Shown: positions 52,537 to 61,750 of the stretch, in pieces
Layout: every line of letters starts with the position of its first letter
Position numbering within the stretch: position 1 is the stretch's first letter
Assembly: GCF_003248355.1 (NCBI RefSeq)
Contig: NZ_QKWY01000002.1
Span: forward strand, 2,914,001 to 2,978,000
Length of the DNA stretch: 64,000 nucleotides
DNA from: Streptomyces sp. AC1-42W
GTDB lineage: Bacteria; Actinomycetota; Actinomycetes; Streptomycetales; Streptomycetaceae
Direction: 5' to 3'
Translations under genes and position numbers: made by a program
Notes under the pieces: generated by a model
Database searches by the model: none
Seen by the model: only the letters and a program-made list of their open reading frames with translations
Told to the model about the DNA's origin: nothing

Positions 52537-52827
52537 CCAGGCGGAGGTGCCCGGCTGCAGGCTGTGGGTCTCGCTGCGGCGAATCGGCTCTGCGTGGTCG
52601 TGCTCACCCTGGTGGTCGAGGACCGACTGCAGGTCGCCCTCGGCGAACCGTCCGACCGTCGCGGCGGTGCCGAGCGCGCGGTCGACGTCGGCGGTGCCGT
52701 AGAGCTTGGCGAGCGCGACCGCGTCGGTCATCTTCGCCCGGATTCGGCGGACACCGGTCGCTGCGGCCTCGACCAGCCAGGCCGCTGCCCCGAGGCCGAT
52801 CGCCAGGAACTGGGTCTCGGCCGGGTT
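52525..52827 (-). pseudogene. IS21-family IstA C-terminal fragment
   Basis: Minus frame with LYGTADVDRALGTAATVGRFAEGDLQ followed by HSLQPGTSAWSGFG, the characteristic end of actinobacterial IstA transposases. The catalytic core is missing. Lies 380 bases from the IstB fragment, whereas intact IS21 elements have the two genes adjacent. Confidence 0.78.
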
Positions 52828-53046
52828 CGTCGGCTGGTCTGCATGCCCGCTATCGCCTCGAATGGCGCCTGCGTGAGGTCGACTTCGTCCGGTGCGGCGC
52901 ACCCATCCTCGCCAGGCCGGCCCGACCTTTGACCGCGCCCCGGCCAACTGCTGCGGGAGTTGTCTCCGCGATGCAGCGAATCTTTTCCTCATTCGCTCAC
53001 GGCAGACGAGAAAGACGCTGGAAGGGGTGGAAGTAGTCGCTGGGGT

Positions 53047-53331
53047 ATGTCAACGTACAACACCCTGAACCATGTGGTCGGTCAGCCCATAGACGAAGAT
53101 CGCCGGTTGGCCGAACCGGCGATCGTGATGATCATCGAAGCGCGTTCGCATAGGCGGCTGTGCTTGGCGGTGGAGCTGCGTTCCCCGTCGGATTCCGCTT
53201 TGCGCCTTGGCGTGGAACGGTGCTGGTCCGCTGCCGATCGTTTGTGCTGGTGCCTAGTCAACGTAGGCCACGCACAGAAGGAGTGCGAGTACCCCTGCTT
53301 GATCCGATCAAGAAGCTTCCCCCAATTCTAA
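53047..53331 (+). CDS. doubtful hypothetical ORF, 94 aa
   Basis: ATG frame MSTYNTLNHVVGQPIDEDRR with weak ribosome site and codon use less biased than neighbouring genes. No family recognised. It is the only candidate between the IS21 debris and the pcaL-like gene; may be a decayed accessory gene. Confidence 0.25.
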   Translation: MSTYNTLNHVVGQPIDEDRRLAEPAIVMIIEARSHRRLCLAVELRSPSDSALRLGVERCWSAADRLCWCLVNVGHAQKECEYPCLIRSRSFPQF

Positions 53332-53545
53332 GGGGCAGGTGCGATACCGGTTCGTGGTCGACGTGGACCAGGCGCGAGTGCGGCCGACAGGACACGCTGC
53401 GTCGCGGCCGCCCATGCACCCTGAGAGGCTCATTGCCGATCGATGAAGGCGTCGGCGGTACTCGACGAGCCGAGCTGGGATGCATCGGGCCAGTCGGCTT
53501 TCCCCAGCTGTGTGAGATTTTGTGAGACGTGAGAGGGTGCGGGGC

Positions 53546-54817
53546 GTGAGTGAGACACCGAACACCCTGCAATACCGCTTCGACGGGCCGGAAGACGCCC
53601 CCGTCCTGGTCATCGGGCCCTCGCTCGGTACCACCTGGCACATGTGGGATCGGCAGATACCCGAGCTCACCCGGCACTGGAGGGTCTTCCGCTACGACCT
53701 CCCCGGTCACGGCGGCGCGCCCGCCCGGCCCGCCGCCGCCGTGTCGGAACTGGGCGACCGGCTGCTGGCCACGCTCGACGGTGTCGGGGTGCAGCGGTTC
53801 GGGTACGTGGGGTGCTCGATCGGCGGCGCGATCGGGGCCGACCTCGCGCTGCGGCAGCCGCACCGGGTCGCCGCGCTCGCCCTGGTGGCGTCCTCGGCCC
53901 GGTTCGGCAGCGCCGACGAGTTCCGGCAGCGCGGGGTCATCGTCCGCACCAACGGCCTGGAGCCCATGGCCCGCACCGCGCCCGAGCGCTGGTTCACGCC
54001 CGCGTACGCCGCCGCGCAGCCCGCGATCGTCGAGTGGGCCGTACAGATGGTGCGCACCACCGATCCGGGGTGCTACATCGCCGCCTGCGAGGCATTGGCC
54101 GCCTTCGACATCCGTACGGAACTGAGCCGCATCCCGGTCCCCACCCTCGTCCTGGTCGGGGCGGAGGACCAGGTCACCGGCCCCGGCGACGCGCGGACCC
54201 TGGTCGCGGGCATCCCGGACGCCCGGCTCGCCCTGGTGCCCGGCGCCTCCCACCTCGCCCCCGTCGAGCAGCCCGGCGCGGTCACCGACCTCCTGCTCAC
54301 CCACTTCTCCACCGCCTGGCAGGACACCCAGGCGGCCATCCCCATGCCCGACTCCGTGCCCCGGCTCACCGCCCCCGTGCAGCCCGTCGCGGAGATCGCC
54401 GCCGTACCGGCCCCCGACGCCCCGCCCGGCGGGCGACCCGACCCGTACGAGCCCGGCATGCGGCTGCGCCGCGAGGTCCTCGGCGACGCCCAGGTGGACG
54501 CGGCGCTGGCCGATGCCGACGACTTCGCCGGCGACTTCCAGGAACTCGTCACCCGGTACGCCTGGGGCGAGGTGTGGAGCCGTGACGGGCTGGACCGGCG
54601 CACCCGCAGCACCGTCACGCTCACCGCGCTGGTGGCCTCCGGCCGGCTGGAGAGCCTGGCCGCGCACACCAGGGCCGCCCTGCGCAACGGCCTGACCCCG
54701 GCCGAGATCCGGGAGGTGCTGATGCAGACGGCCGTCTACTGCGGGATTCCGGCCGCGAGCGCCGCCTTCACGATCGCGCAGTCGGTGATTCGGGCGGAAA
54801 CGACGCCGCCCGCGTAG
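53546..54817 (+). CDS. pcaL: 3-oxoadipate enol-lactonase / 4-carboxymuconolactone decarboxylase fusion, 423 aa
   Basis: Residues about 1-260 are an alpha/beta hydrolase of PcaD type (IGPSLGTTWHMWD, DLPGHG, nucleophile GCSIGGA, His in GASHLAPVEQP). Residues about 305-423 are a CMD domain (PYEPGMRLRREVLGD, TLTALVASGRLESLAAH, EIREVLMQTAVYCG). The PcaL fusion is known in actinobacteria and performs two steps of the protocatechuate branch of the beta-ketoadipate pathway. Other pca genes are not in this window. The GTG start at 53546 gives the family-typical N-terminus. Confidence 0.9.
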   Translation: MSETPNTLQYRFDGPEDAPVLVIGPSLGTTWHMWDRQIPELTRHWRVFRYDLPGHGGAPARPAAAVSELGDRLLATLDGVGVQRFGYVGCSIGGAIGADLALRQPHRVAALALVASSARFGSADEFRQRGVIVRTNGLEPMARTAPERWFTPAYAAAQPAIVEWAVQMVRTTDPGCYIAACEALAAFDIRTELSRIPVPTLVLVGAEDQVTGPGDARTLVAGIPDARLALVPGASHLAPVEQPGAVTDLLLTHFSTAWQDTQAAIPMPDSVPRLTAPVQPVAEIAAVPAPDAPPGGRPDPYEPGMRLRREVLGDAQVDAALADADDFAGDFQELVTRYAWGEVWSRDGLDRRTRSTVTLTALVASGRLESLAAHTRAALRNGLTPAEIREVLMQTAVYCGIPAASAAFTIAQSVIRAETTPPA

Positions 54818-54829
54818 CAGGATGGACGC

Positions 54830-55510
54830 ATGAGCATCCAGCACGCCGAGAACACGGAGCGCCCGGGGCCGTCCGCGCTCACGCTGACCAAGCAGTCGCA
54901 CTCCTGCATCCGCCTGGAGAAGGACGGGCGCGCGCTCGTCATCGATCCGGGCGGCTTCTCGGAGCGGGACGCCGCCATCGGCGCCCGGGTGATCCTCGTG
55001 ACGCACGAGCACCCCGACCACTTCGACGAGGGACGGCTGCGGGCCGGGATGGAGGCCGACCCGGCCGCCGAGATCTGGACCCTGCGCAGCGTCGCCGACC
55101 GGCTGAGCGCCGCCTTCCCCGGGCGCGTGCACACCGTGGGCGACGGCGACACGATCACGGCCGCCGGGTTCGACATCGAGGTGCACGGCGAACTCCACGC
55201 CGTCATCCACCCCGACATCCCGCGCGTCACCAACATCGGCTTCCTCGTCGACGGCCAGGTCTTCCACCCCGGCGACGCCCTCACCGTGCCCGGCCGGGCC
55301 GTGGACACGCTGATGCTGCCCGTGATGGCCCCGTGGAACAAGATCTCCGAGGTCATCGACTACGTCCGCGAGGTGAAGCCGCGGCGCGCGATCGACATCC
55401 ACGACGCGCTGCTCACCGACCTGGCCCGGCCGATCTACGACCGGCAGATCGGCGAACTGGGCGGCGCCGACCACGGCAGGATGACGCCGGGCGACTCGAC
55501 GGCCCTCTGA
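54830..55510 (+). CDS. MBL-fold metal-dependent hydrolase, UlaG/YhfI-like, 226 aa
   Basis: Metallo-beta-lactamase fold with LTLTKQSHSCIRLE start, VILVTHEHPDHFD metal motif, and later FHPGDAL and IDIHDALL ligands. The short family of UlaG-like hydrolases acts on small molecules of unknown identity. It starts 12 bases after pcaL and may be co-transcribed. Confidence 0.87.
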   Translation: MSIQHAENTERPGPSALTLTKQSHSCIRLEKDGRALVIDPGGFSERDAAIGARVILVTHEHPDHFDEGRLRAGMEADPAAEIWTLRSVADRLSAAFPGRVHTVGDGDTITAAGFDIEVHGELHAVIHPDIPRVTNIGFLVDGQVFHPGDALTVPGRAVDTLMLPVMAPWNKISEVIDYVREVKPRRAIDIHDALLTDLARPIYDRQIGELGGADHGRMTPGDSTAL

Positions 55511-55559
55511 CCGCCCGCCGCCCCGGCGGCTGTCAGTGGCAGGCGTTAGGTTTACGTAC

Positions 55560-56339
55560 ATGCGCATCGCGACCTGGAACGTCAACTCGATCACCGCCCG
55601 TCTGCCGAGGCTGCTGGCCTGGCTGGAGAGCAGCGGCACGGACGTGCTGTGCGTCCAGGAGACCAAGTGCACCGCCGAGCAGTTCCCGGCGGACGCGCTC
55701 CGCGAGGCCGGCTACGAGTCCGCGGTCAACGCCACCGGCCGGTGGAACGGCGTGGCGCTGCTCTCCCGCGTCGGCCTGTCCGACATCGTCCTCGGCCTGC
55801 CGGACGGGCCGGCGTACGAGACCGCGCAGGAGCCCCGCGCGATCAGCGCGACCTGCGGCCCGGTGCGGCTCTGGTCGGTGTACGTGCCCAACGGCCGCGA
55901 GGTCGCCCACGAGCACTACGCGTACAAGCTGCGCTGGCTGGAGGCGCTGCGCAAGGCGGTCGCCGCCGACGCCGCGGGCCCGGCCCCCTTCGCCGTGCTC
56001 GGCGACTTCAACGTCGCCCCGACCGACGAGGACGTCTGGGACCCGGCTCTGTTCGAGGGGGCCACGCATGTCACGCCCGCCGAGCGCGAGGCGCTGGCCG
56101 CGCTGCGCGCCGAGGGCCTGTCCGATGTGATGCCCCGCCCCCTGAAGTACGACCGCCCCTACACCTTCTGGGACTACCGCGAGCTGCGCTTCCCCAAGAA
56201 CAAGGGCATGCGCATCGACCTCGTCTACGGCAACGCCCCCTTCACCGCCGCCGTGGGCGACAGTTACGTGGACCGCGAGGAACGCAAGGGCAAGGGGGCC
56301 TCCGACCACGCCCCCGTGGTGGTCGACCTCGATCTCTGA
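55560..56339 (+). CDS. xth: exodeoxyribonuclease III (ExoA/Xth family), 259 aa
   Basis: Endonuclease/exonuclease/phosphatase fold with MRIATWNVNSI (Asn), QETKC (Glu), LGDFNVAP and the catalytic SDHAPV. Class II AP endonuclease for base-excision repair. The ATG at 55560 is preferred over an upstream in-frame start because it begins exactly at the conserved N-terminus. Confidence 0.93.
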   Translation: MRIATWNVNSITARLPRLLAWLESSGTDVLCVQETKCTAEQFPADALREAGYESAVNATGRWNGVALLSRVGLSDIVLGLPDGPAYETAQEPRAISATCGPVRLWSVYVPNGREVAHEHYAYKLRWLEALRKAVAADAAGPAPFAVLGDFNVAPTDEDVWDPALFEGATHVTPAEREALAALRAEGLSDVMPRPLKYDRPYTFWDYRELRFPKNKGMRIDLVYGNAPFTAAVGDSYVDREERKGKGASDHAPVVVDLDL

Positions 56340-56400
56340 GCCGCCCGCGGCCCGCGCGCCCTGTGGTGCGCGGGCGGACCGGGATGCGATTCTGAGTGGT

Positions 56401-56841
56401 ATGAACATCCCTTTCCTGGACAACTGGCGTAAGCGTCACGGCGCGGCGCGGCGGACGGGGCTCGCGGGTGCCGCCGACGCCGATCCGGAGGGCGTGGCCG
56501 CGCTGCTCGCCGAGTGCGAGCTGCTCCGGGTCCGGGTGGGGGAGCGCGGCATCGAACTGGACGACAGCCCCGCCTCGTTGGAGGAGCTGGACCAGCTGCC
56601 GCCGCGCTGGCGCGACGATCCCGAGGAACTGCCCTGGCTGGGCAACGACGCGGGCCTCTACCTCGGCACGGTGCTGGTGCGCAATGTCGCCGGGGCGCAG
56701 TGGCACATCTGGCCGAGCGGCCAGCCCGTCGTCCGGCTCGCCTCCGGCCGCGAGATCGACGTCGTGGAAGCGGGGCTGGACTGGGCGATCTCCGGCAGCC
56801 CCGAGCTGTCCCAGGTGTACGCGGAGTCCGCCGAGGGCTGA
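56401..56841 (+). CDS. conserved actinobacterial hypothetical protein (DUF6278-like), 146 aa
   Basis: Begins NIPFLDNWRKRHG, then an acidic helical part (AALLAECELLRVR) and strands LGTVLVRNV, WHIWPSGQPVVRLAS. Looks like a small cytosolic protein found beside repair genes in streptomycetes; the DUF name is recalled, not tested. No catalytic motif. Confidence 0.65.
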   Translation: MNIPFLDNWRKRHGAARRTGLAGAADADPEGVAALLAECELLRVRVGERGIELDDSPASLEELDQLPPRWRDDPEELPWLGNDAGLYLGTVLVRNVAGAQWHIWPSGQPVVRLASGREIDVVEAGLDWAISGSPELSQVYAESAEG

Positions 56842-56986
56842 CCCGTACACCTGACGGACCACCGGCCGACCATCCGAAGAGATAAAACGCCTTATGCGCC
56901 ATTGGTGCGTGTCGGTCGGGAAGTGCCTTGCCGGGCTGGTTAGTTTGCGCTGACCTCGACCGAGCGACAAGTGGGTAGGGCAGCGC

Positions 56987-57730
56987 ATGGCCGTCGATCC
57001 GTTGATCGAGCTGCGAGACGTCAACAAGTACTACGGGAAGTTGCACGTCCTGCAGAACATCAATCTCACCGTCGGCCGCGGGGAGGTGGTGGTGGTCATC
57101 GGCCCGTCCGGCTCCGGCAAGTCGACGCTCTGCCGGACGATCAACCGGCTGGAGACGATCGAGGCGGGCCACATCACCATCGACGGGCAGCCCCTCCCCG
57201 AGGAGGGGCGGGGACTGGCCCAGCTGAGGGCCGAAGTCGGCATGGTCTTCCAGTCGTTCAACCTCTTCGCCCACAAGAGCGTGCTCGCCAACGTCTCGCT
57301 GGCCCAGATCAAGGTCCGCAAGCGCAAGAAGGACGAGGCGGACCAGCGCTCCCGCGAACTGCTGGACCGGGTCGGGCTCGGCGCCCACGCCGACAAGTTC
57401 CCCGCCCAGCTCTCCGGCGGCCAGCAGCAGCGCGTCGCCATCGCCCGCGCCCTCGCCATGGACCCCAAGGCCCTCCTGTTCGACGAGCCGACCTCGGCAC
57501 TCGACCCGGAAATGATCAACGAGGTCCTGGAAGTGATGCGACAACTCGCCCGCGAGGGCATGACCATGGTCGTCGTCACCCACGAGATGGGCTTCGCCCG
57601 CTCCGCCGCCAACCGCGTGGTGTTCATGGCCGACGGCTGCGTCGTCGAGGACCGCACTCCGGAGGACTTCTTCACCGCCCCGGAGAGCGACCGGGCCAAG
57701 GACTTCCTGTCCAAGATCCTCAAGCACTGA
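56987..57730 (+). CDS. gluA: glutamate-type ABC transporter ATPase, 247 aa
   Basis: Amino-acid ABC ATPase: Walker A GPSGSGKST, VFQSFNLFAHKSVLANV (typical of polar amino acid transporters), signature LSGGQQQR, Walker B LLFDEPTSALDPE and VVTHEMG. First of a four-gene gluABCD-type operon. The nearest homologous systems take up glutamate. Confidence 0.9.
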   Translation: MAVDPLIELRDVNKYYGKLHVLQNINLTVGRGEVVVVIGPSGSGKSTLCRTINRLETIEAGHITIDGQPLPEEGRGLAQLRAEVGMVFQSFNLFAHKSVLANVSLAQIKVRKRKKDEADQRSRELLDRVGLGAHADKFPAQLSGGQQQRVAIARALAMDPKALLFDEPTSALDPEMINEVLEVMRQLAREGMTMVVVTHEMGFARSAANRVVFMADGCVVEDRTPEDFFTAPESDRAKDFLSKILKH

Positions 57731-57744
57731 CGGGAGGCCCGGAG

Positions 57745-58656
57745 TTGCGTACGACAAAAGCACTGGCCGCCTGCGCCGGTCTGCTGCTCGCCGTCCTCGC
57801 CGCCGGATGCGGCAAGGAGGGCAGCCCGCCGGTCAAGGGCCCCAAGGCCGACCAACTGCCCGTCTACCAGGTGGACACGGACTTCCGGCTGCCGGACTCC
57901 CGAACCTGGCGGAACGCCGAGAAGCGCGGCTACCTGCGGGTGGGCGCCAAGGAGGACCAGCCCTACCTGGGCGAGAAGGACCCCGCGACCGGCGTCTACT
58001 CGGGCTTCGACATCGAGATCGCCCGCATGCTGTCGGCCTCCCTCGGCTTCGCCCCCGACACGATCCGCTTCCGCACGATCGCCTCCGCCAACCGCGAGAC
58101 GGCCCTGCAGAACGGGCAGATCGACTACTACGTCGGCACCTACACCATCAACGACATGCGCAAGAAGCTCGTCGGCTTCGCCGGCCCGTACTACATGGCC
58201 GGTCAGGGACTCCTCGTGCGCACCGACGAGAACGACATCCACGGCCCCCAGGACCTGGCCGGCAAGACCGTCTGCTCGGCCGCGGGCTCCACCCCGTACC
58301 AGCGGATCGCCGCCGACTACCCGAAGGCGGAGCTCGTCGCGTACGACACCTACTCCATCTGCGTCGACAACCTGCTGACGTACCAGGTGGACGTCGTCAC
58401 CACCGACGACGCGATCCTGCTCGGCTTCGCCGCCAAGGCACCCGACGAGATGAAGGTCGTCGGCAAACCGTTCTCCGAGGAGCCGTACGGCATCGGCGTC
58501 CCGCGCGGCGACAACGCGCTGCGCCTCGCACTCGACGACGCGCTGGAGGCCAACGAGAAGAACGGCAACTGGAAGAAGGCGTTCGAGGCGACGCTCGGCC
58601 TGTCCGGCGCGCCCGCGCCCGAGCCGCCGCCCATCGACCGCTACCCGGCGAACTGA
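57745..58656 (+). CDS. gluB: glutamate-type substrate-binding lipoprotein, 303 aa
   Basis: TTG start with GGGAGG and lipobox LAAGC at about residue 20. Family 3 solute-binding protein: YLRVGAKEDQPYLG, GFDIEIARMLSASLG, YYVGTYTINDMRK, and KTVCSAAGSTPYQRI. Binds the amino acid outside the membrane for the two permeases that follow. Confidence 0.9.
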   Translation: MRTTKALAACAGLLLAVLAAGCGKEGSPPVKGPKADQLPVYQVDTDFRLPDSRTWRNAEKRGYLRVGAKEDQPYLGEKDPATGVYSGFDIEIARMLSASLGFAPDTIRFRTIASANRETALQNGQIDYYVGTYTINDMRKKLVGFAGPYYMAGQGLLVRTDENDIHGPQDLAGKTVCSAAGSTPYQRIAADYPKAELVAYDTYSICVDNLLTYQVDVVTTDDAILLGFAAKAPDEMKVVGKPFSEEPYGIGVPRGDNALRLALDDALEANEKNGNWKKAFEATLGLSGAPAPEPPPIDRYPAN

Positions 58657-58672
58657 GAGGACGGCCCGCCCC

Positions 58673-59317
58673 ATGGACGTACTCACCGACAATTTCTCGC
58701 TCTACGGCAAGGGTTTCCTCGGGACCGTCGAACTCACCGTCTACGCCTCGATCCTGGCGATGGTCCTCGGCTTCGTGATGGCCTCGTTCCGGGTGGCGCC
58801 GGTCGGCTCGCTCCGCGTCTTCGGCACGGTGTGGGTGACGATCCTGCGCAACACCCCGCTCACCCTGCTGTTCTTCGCCGTGCTCCTCGGCCTGCCGCGC
58901 TTCGGCCTGGTGCTGCCATTCGAGGTCTTCGCCGTCATCGCGCTGGGCTGCTACACCTCCGCGTTCATCTGCGAGGTACTGCGCTCCGGCATCAACACCG
59001 TGCCCACCGGGCAGGGCGAGGCGGCCCGCAGCCTCGGGATGACCTTCGGGCAGACCCTCGGCAACATCGTGCTGCCGCAGGCGTTCCGCTCGGTGATCCC
59101 GCCCATCGGCTCGACGCTCATCGCGCTCGCCAAGAACTCGGCGATCGCCGGAGCGTTCAGCGTCACCGAACTCCTCGGCACCTACAAGACGCTCAACGAA
59201 CTGGGCTACAGCATCATCTGGACCTTCGTCTGGATCGCCGTGGGGTACCTCATCATCACCCTCACCATCAGCGCGCTCTTCCATGTGATGGAGAAGCGCT
59301 GGGGAGTCGCCCGATGA
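58673..59317 (+). CDS. gluC: glutamate-type ABC permease, 214 aa
   Basis: HisM-type permease with several hydrophobic segments and the cytoplasmic EAARSLGM motif for ATPase contact. 16 bases after the binding-protein gene; overlaps the second permease gene by four bases (ATGA). Confidence 0.9.
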   Translation: MDVLTDNFSLYGKGFLGTVELTVYASILAMVLGFVMASFRVAPVGSLRVFGTVWVTILRNTPLTLLFFAVLLGLPRFGLVLPFEVFAVIALGCYTSAFICEVLRSGINTVPTGQGEAARSLGMTFGQTLGNIVLPQAFRSVIPPIGSTLIALAKNSAIAGAFSVTELLGTYKTLNELGYSIIWTFVWIAVGYLIITLTISALFHVMEKRWGVAR

Positions 59318-60186
59318 CCGCCCACACCGCGTCCGCCGCGAACGCCCTCTACGACATCCCGGGCCCGCACACCCGTAAACGCCACCGCCTCTACGGGCTC
59401 GTCTCGACCCTCCTCATCCTCGCCCTCATCGGCTGGGTCGTGTATCTCCTGTTCGACACCGACCAGTTCACCGCCGCCAAGTGGACACCCTTCGAGTACA
59501 AGGGCATCCAGGAACTCCTGCTGCGCGGCCTCGGCAACACCCTCAAGGCGTTCGCGTACGCGGCCGTCCTCTCACTGGCGCTGGGTGCCGTGCTTGCGGT
59601 GGGGCGGCTCTCCGACCACCGGCCGGTGCGCTGGATCGCCACGATCCTCGTCGAGTTCTTCCGCGCCATGCCCGTGCTGGTGATGATCTTCTTCGTCTTC
59701 GTGGCGCTGAAGGTGCAGCCGCTCCCCGCGCTGGTCACCGGGCTCACCCTCTACAACGGCTCGGTGCTCGCCGAGGTGTTCCGCACCGGCATCAACTCCG
59801 TCGAGCGCGGCCAGTGCGAGGCCGCGTACGCGCTCGGCATGCGCAAGACGCAGGTCACCACGTTCGTCCTGGCCCCGCAGGCGGTGCGCGCCATGCTGCC
59901 CACCATCATCAGCCAACTGGTGGTCGCCCTGAAGGACACCTCGCTGGGCTACCTGATCACCTACGAGGAATTCCTCCACGCCGGGAAGCTCATCGCGTCC
60001 AACCTGGACTACGATCTGCCTTTCATCCCCGTGGTGATGGTGATCTCACCGATCTACATCGGGATGTGCATGCTGCTCTCCTGGTTCGCCACCTGGGTGG
60101 CGAAGCGGCAGCGACGCAATCCGAAGACGGAGGCGGTGGGCGTCGGACCGGCACAGCCCGGCACGCTGATGCCGGGAGGGCGGTAA
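59314..60186 (+). CDS. gluD: glutamate-type ABC permease, 290 aa
   Basis: Longer partner permease with an N-terminal hydrophilic arm (about 25 residues), membrane helices and EAAYALGM contact motif, ending in a Pro/Gly-rich tail. Last gene of the operon. No clear hairpin follows before the convergent L,D-transpeptidase gene. Confidence 0.9.
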   Translation: MTAHTASAANALYDIPGPHTRKRHRLYGLVSTLLILALIGWVVYLLFDTDQFTAAKWTPFEYKGIQELLLRGLGNTLKAFAYAAVLSLALGAVLAVGRLSDHRPVRWIATILVEFFRAMPVLVMIFFVFVALKVQPLPALVTGLTLYNGSVLAEVFRTGINSVERGQCEAAYALGMRKTQVTTFVLAPQAVRAMLPTIISQLVVALKDTSLGYLITYEEFLHAGKLIASNLDYDLPFIPVVMVISPIYIGMCMLLSWFATWVAKRQRRNPKTEAVGVGPAQPGTLMPGGR

Positions 60187-60274
60187 AAAGACGGGAGCGG
60201 GGTCCGACCGGCAGCAGTCGGTGATCACTTCACGCCACGGCGGGAAGAAGGTCAGCTGCGCGCCGGCGGACCGG

Positions 60275-61521
60275 TCAGCCGAGCGCGCTCCGCGTCCGCC
60301 AGTCGGCCCAGGAGACGTTCCACGCCCCGTAGCCGTTGCCCTCCGCGACCGTGCCCTTGGTGTCCTTGCCGGTGATCTCGAACGGGTCGCCGACGCGGAC
60401 CTGCCGGTAGAGGGCCGCGGCGTCCGCGTCGCTCATCCCCACACACCCCGAACTGTGGTTGGCCCGCCCGAAGTACGCCGCGTTCCACGGGGCCGCGTGG
60501 GCGTACATGCCCGACCAGGTCAGCCGCATCGAGTAGTCGACCATCTTGTCGTAGGCGTCGCCCAGGCCCACCGTCTCGGAGCGCATGTTGATCGTGCCCT
60601 CCTTCGACATCAGCACCGCCGTCCCGCGCCACGACCGCTTGTCCCCGCCCGGCGTACCGCCCGACACCGGTACGTCCATGACCGTACGGCCGTCGCGCCG
60701 CAGCGTCAGCCGGTGCCGGTCCAGGTTCACCTCGACCACCTGGCTCGCGCCGACCGTGAACGTCGTCGCGTAGTCCCGTACGAAGAAGCCGCCCGCCGGG
60801 CCGGAGTCAACGCCGTTCAGCTCGGCGTCCAGGGTGATGCGGGTGCCCGGCTTCCAGTACTTCTCGGGCCGCCAGTCGACGCGGTCGCGGCCCGAGTGGT
60901 CGCGCACCCAGCCCCACGCGCCCTCGGTGTCATTCGACGTGGACACCTTGAGGGCCTTCTCCACCGCGGCCTTGTCCTTCACCGGGTTGTCGAACACGAT
61001 CGACAGCGGCTGGGCGATCCCGACCGTGGTGTTCTTGCCGGGGGCCAGGGTCAGCTTGTTCACCTTGCCCGCCGCCCGCGTCGTGAACGACGCCGTGTCG
61101 GCGCTGCCCGAGGTGTCCCGCGCCTTCACGCGGTACGTGGTGCCGGGCGCCGCCATCCGGTCCGACGTCCAGGTCCGGCCGTCGGCGGATATCCGGCCGG
61201 TGAGCGCCCCGCCCCCGTCGGCCGACACCGTCACCTCGCGCAGCTTCCCGGCCGCCAGCGTCACCGTCACCGGCCGGCCCGCCACCGCCGAGGTGCCGTG
61301 CGGGCTCACCGTGATGGCGGCCGGAGCCGCCGCCTCGGACGGAGCGGCCCCGCCCCCGCCGCCGGCCCCCGGTCCGTGGCGGCGGCGCCACCGGAGCAGG
61401 CCGTGAGGGCGAGGCCGAGCACCGCGGCCCCGGCGGCCGGCGCGAACCGGGCGGCCGGCGCGAGCCGGGCGGGCCGCGGCGGACGCGCCGGAACCAGATA
61501 TGCGCGCATCACAGGAGTCAT
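60275..61521 (-). pseudogene. L,D-transpeptidase lipoprotein gene with apparent single-base frameshift
   Basis: The mature protein has an Ig-like domain (ITVSPHGTSAVAGRPVTV), a second Ig-like part and a YkuD catalytic domain ending with NHSSGCVGMSD (catalytic Cys). Such enzymes make 3-3 peptidoglycan cross-links at the cell surface. In that frame there is no signal peptide. A neighbouring frame, from an ATG at 61521, encodes a lipoprotein signal with lipobox LTAC and SGGAAATDRGP, and runs into the mature sequence out of phase in a G-rich run at about 61345-61375. One base gained or lost there would restore a normal protein. Sequencing error, phase variation or real mutation cannot be told apart here. 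Confidence 0.75.
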
Positions 61522-61750
61522 GGGAATCAAGGGGAAACCTCCAGGTTTCTGCCGGATCGCAGGCGGCGACGCACCGGAGCCTAGGTTCCGTACATCCGCG
61601 CGGAAACCGGATCGCGCTCTGTGACGGCAAGCGGAGCGCAACGGTCATCGTCCGGTCACATTCGGCGCGCGGAGCGGTCACAGGCCGCTGTGAGCATCCT
61701 GTGCAGCCCCGCAGAACAGACCGCGGGAGGTACGAGGAAGGGCCACCGAC

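Noticed and set aside
53258..55672. 804-codon minus-strand frame opposite pcaL and the MBL gene
   Set aside because: Antisense shadow; pcaL and the MBL hydrolase on the plus strand have full motifs.
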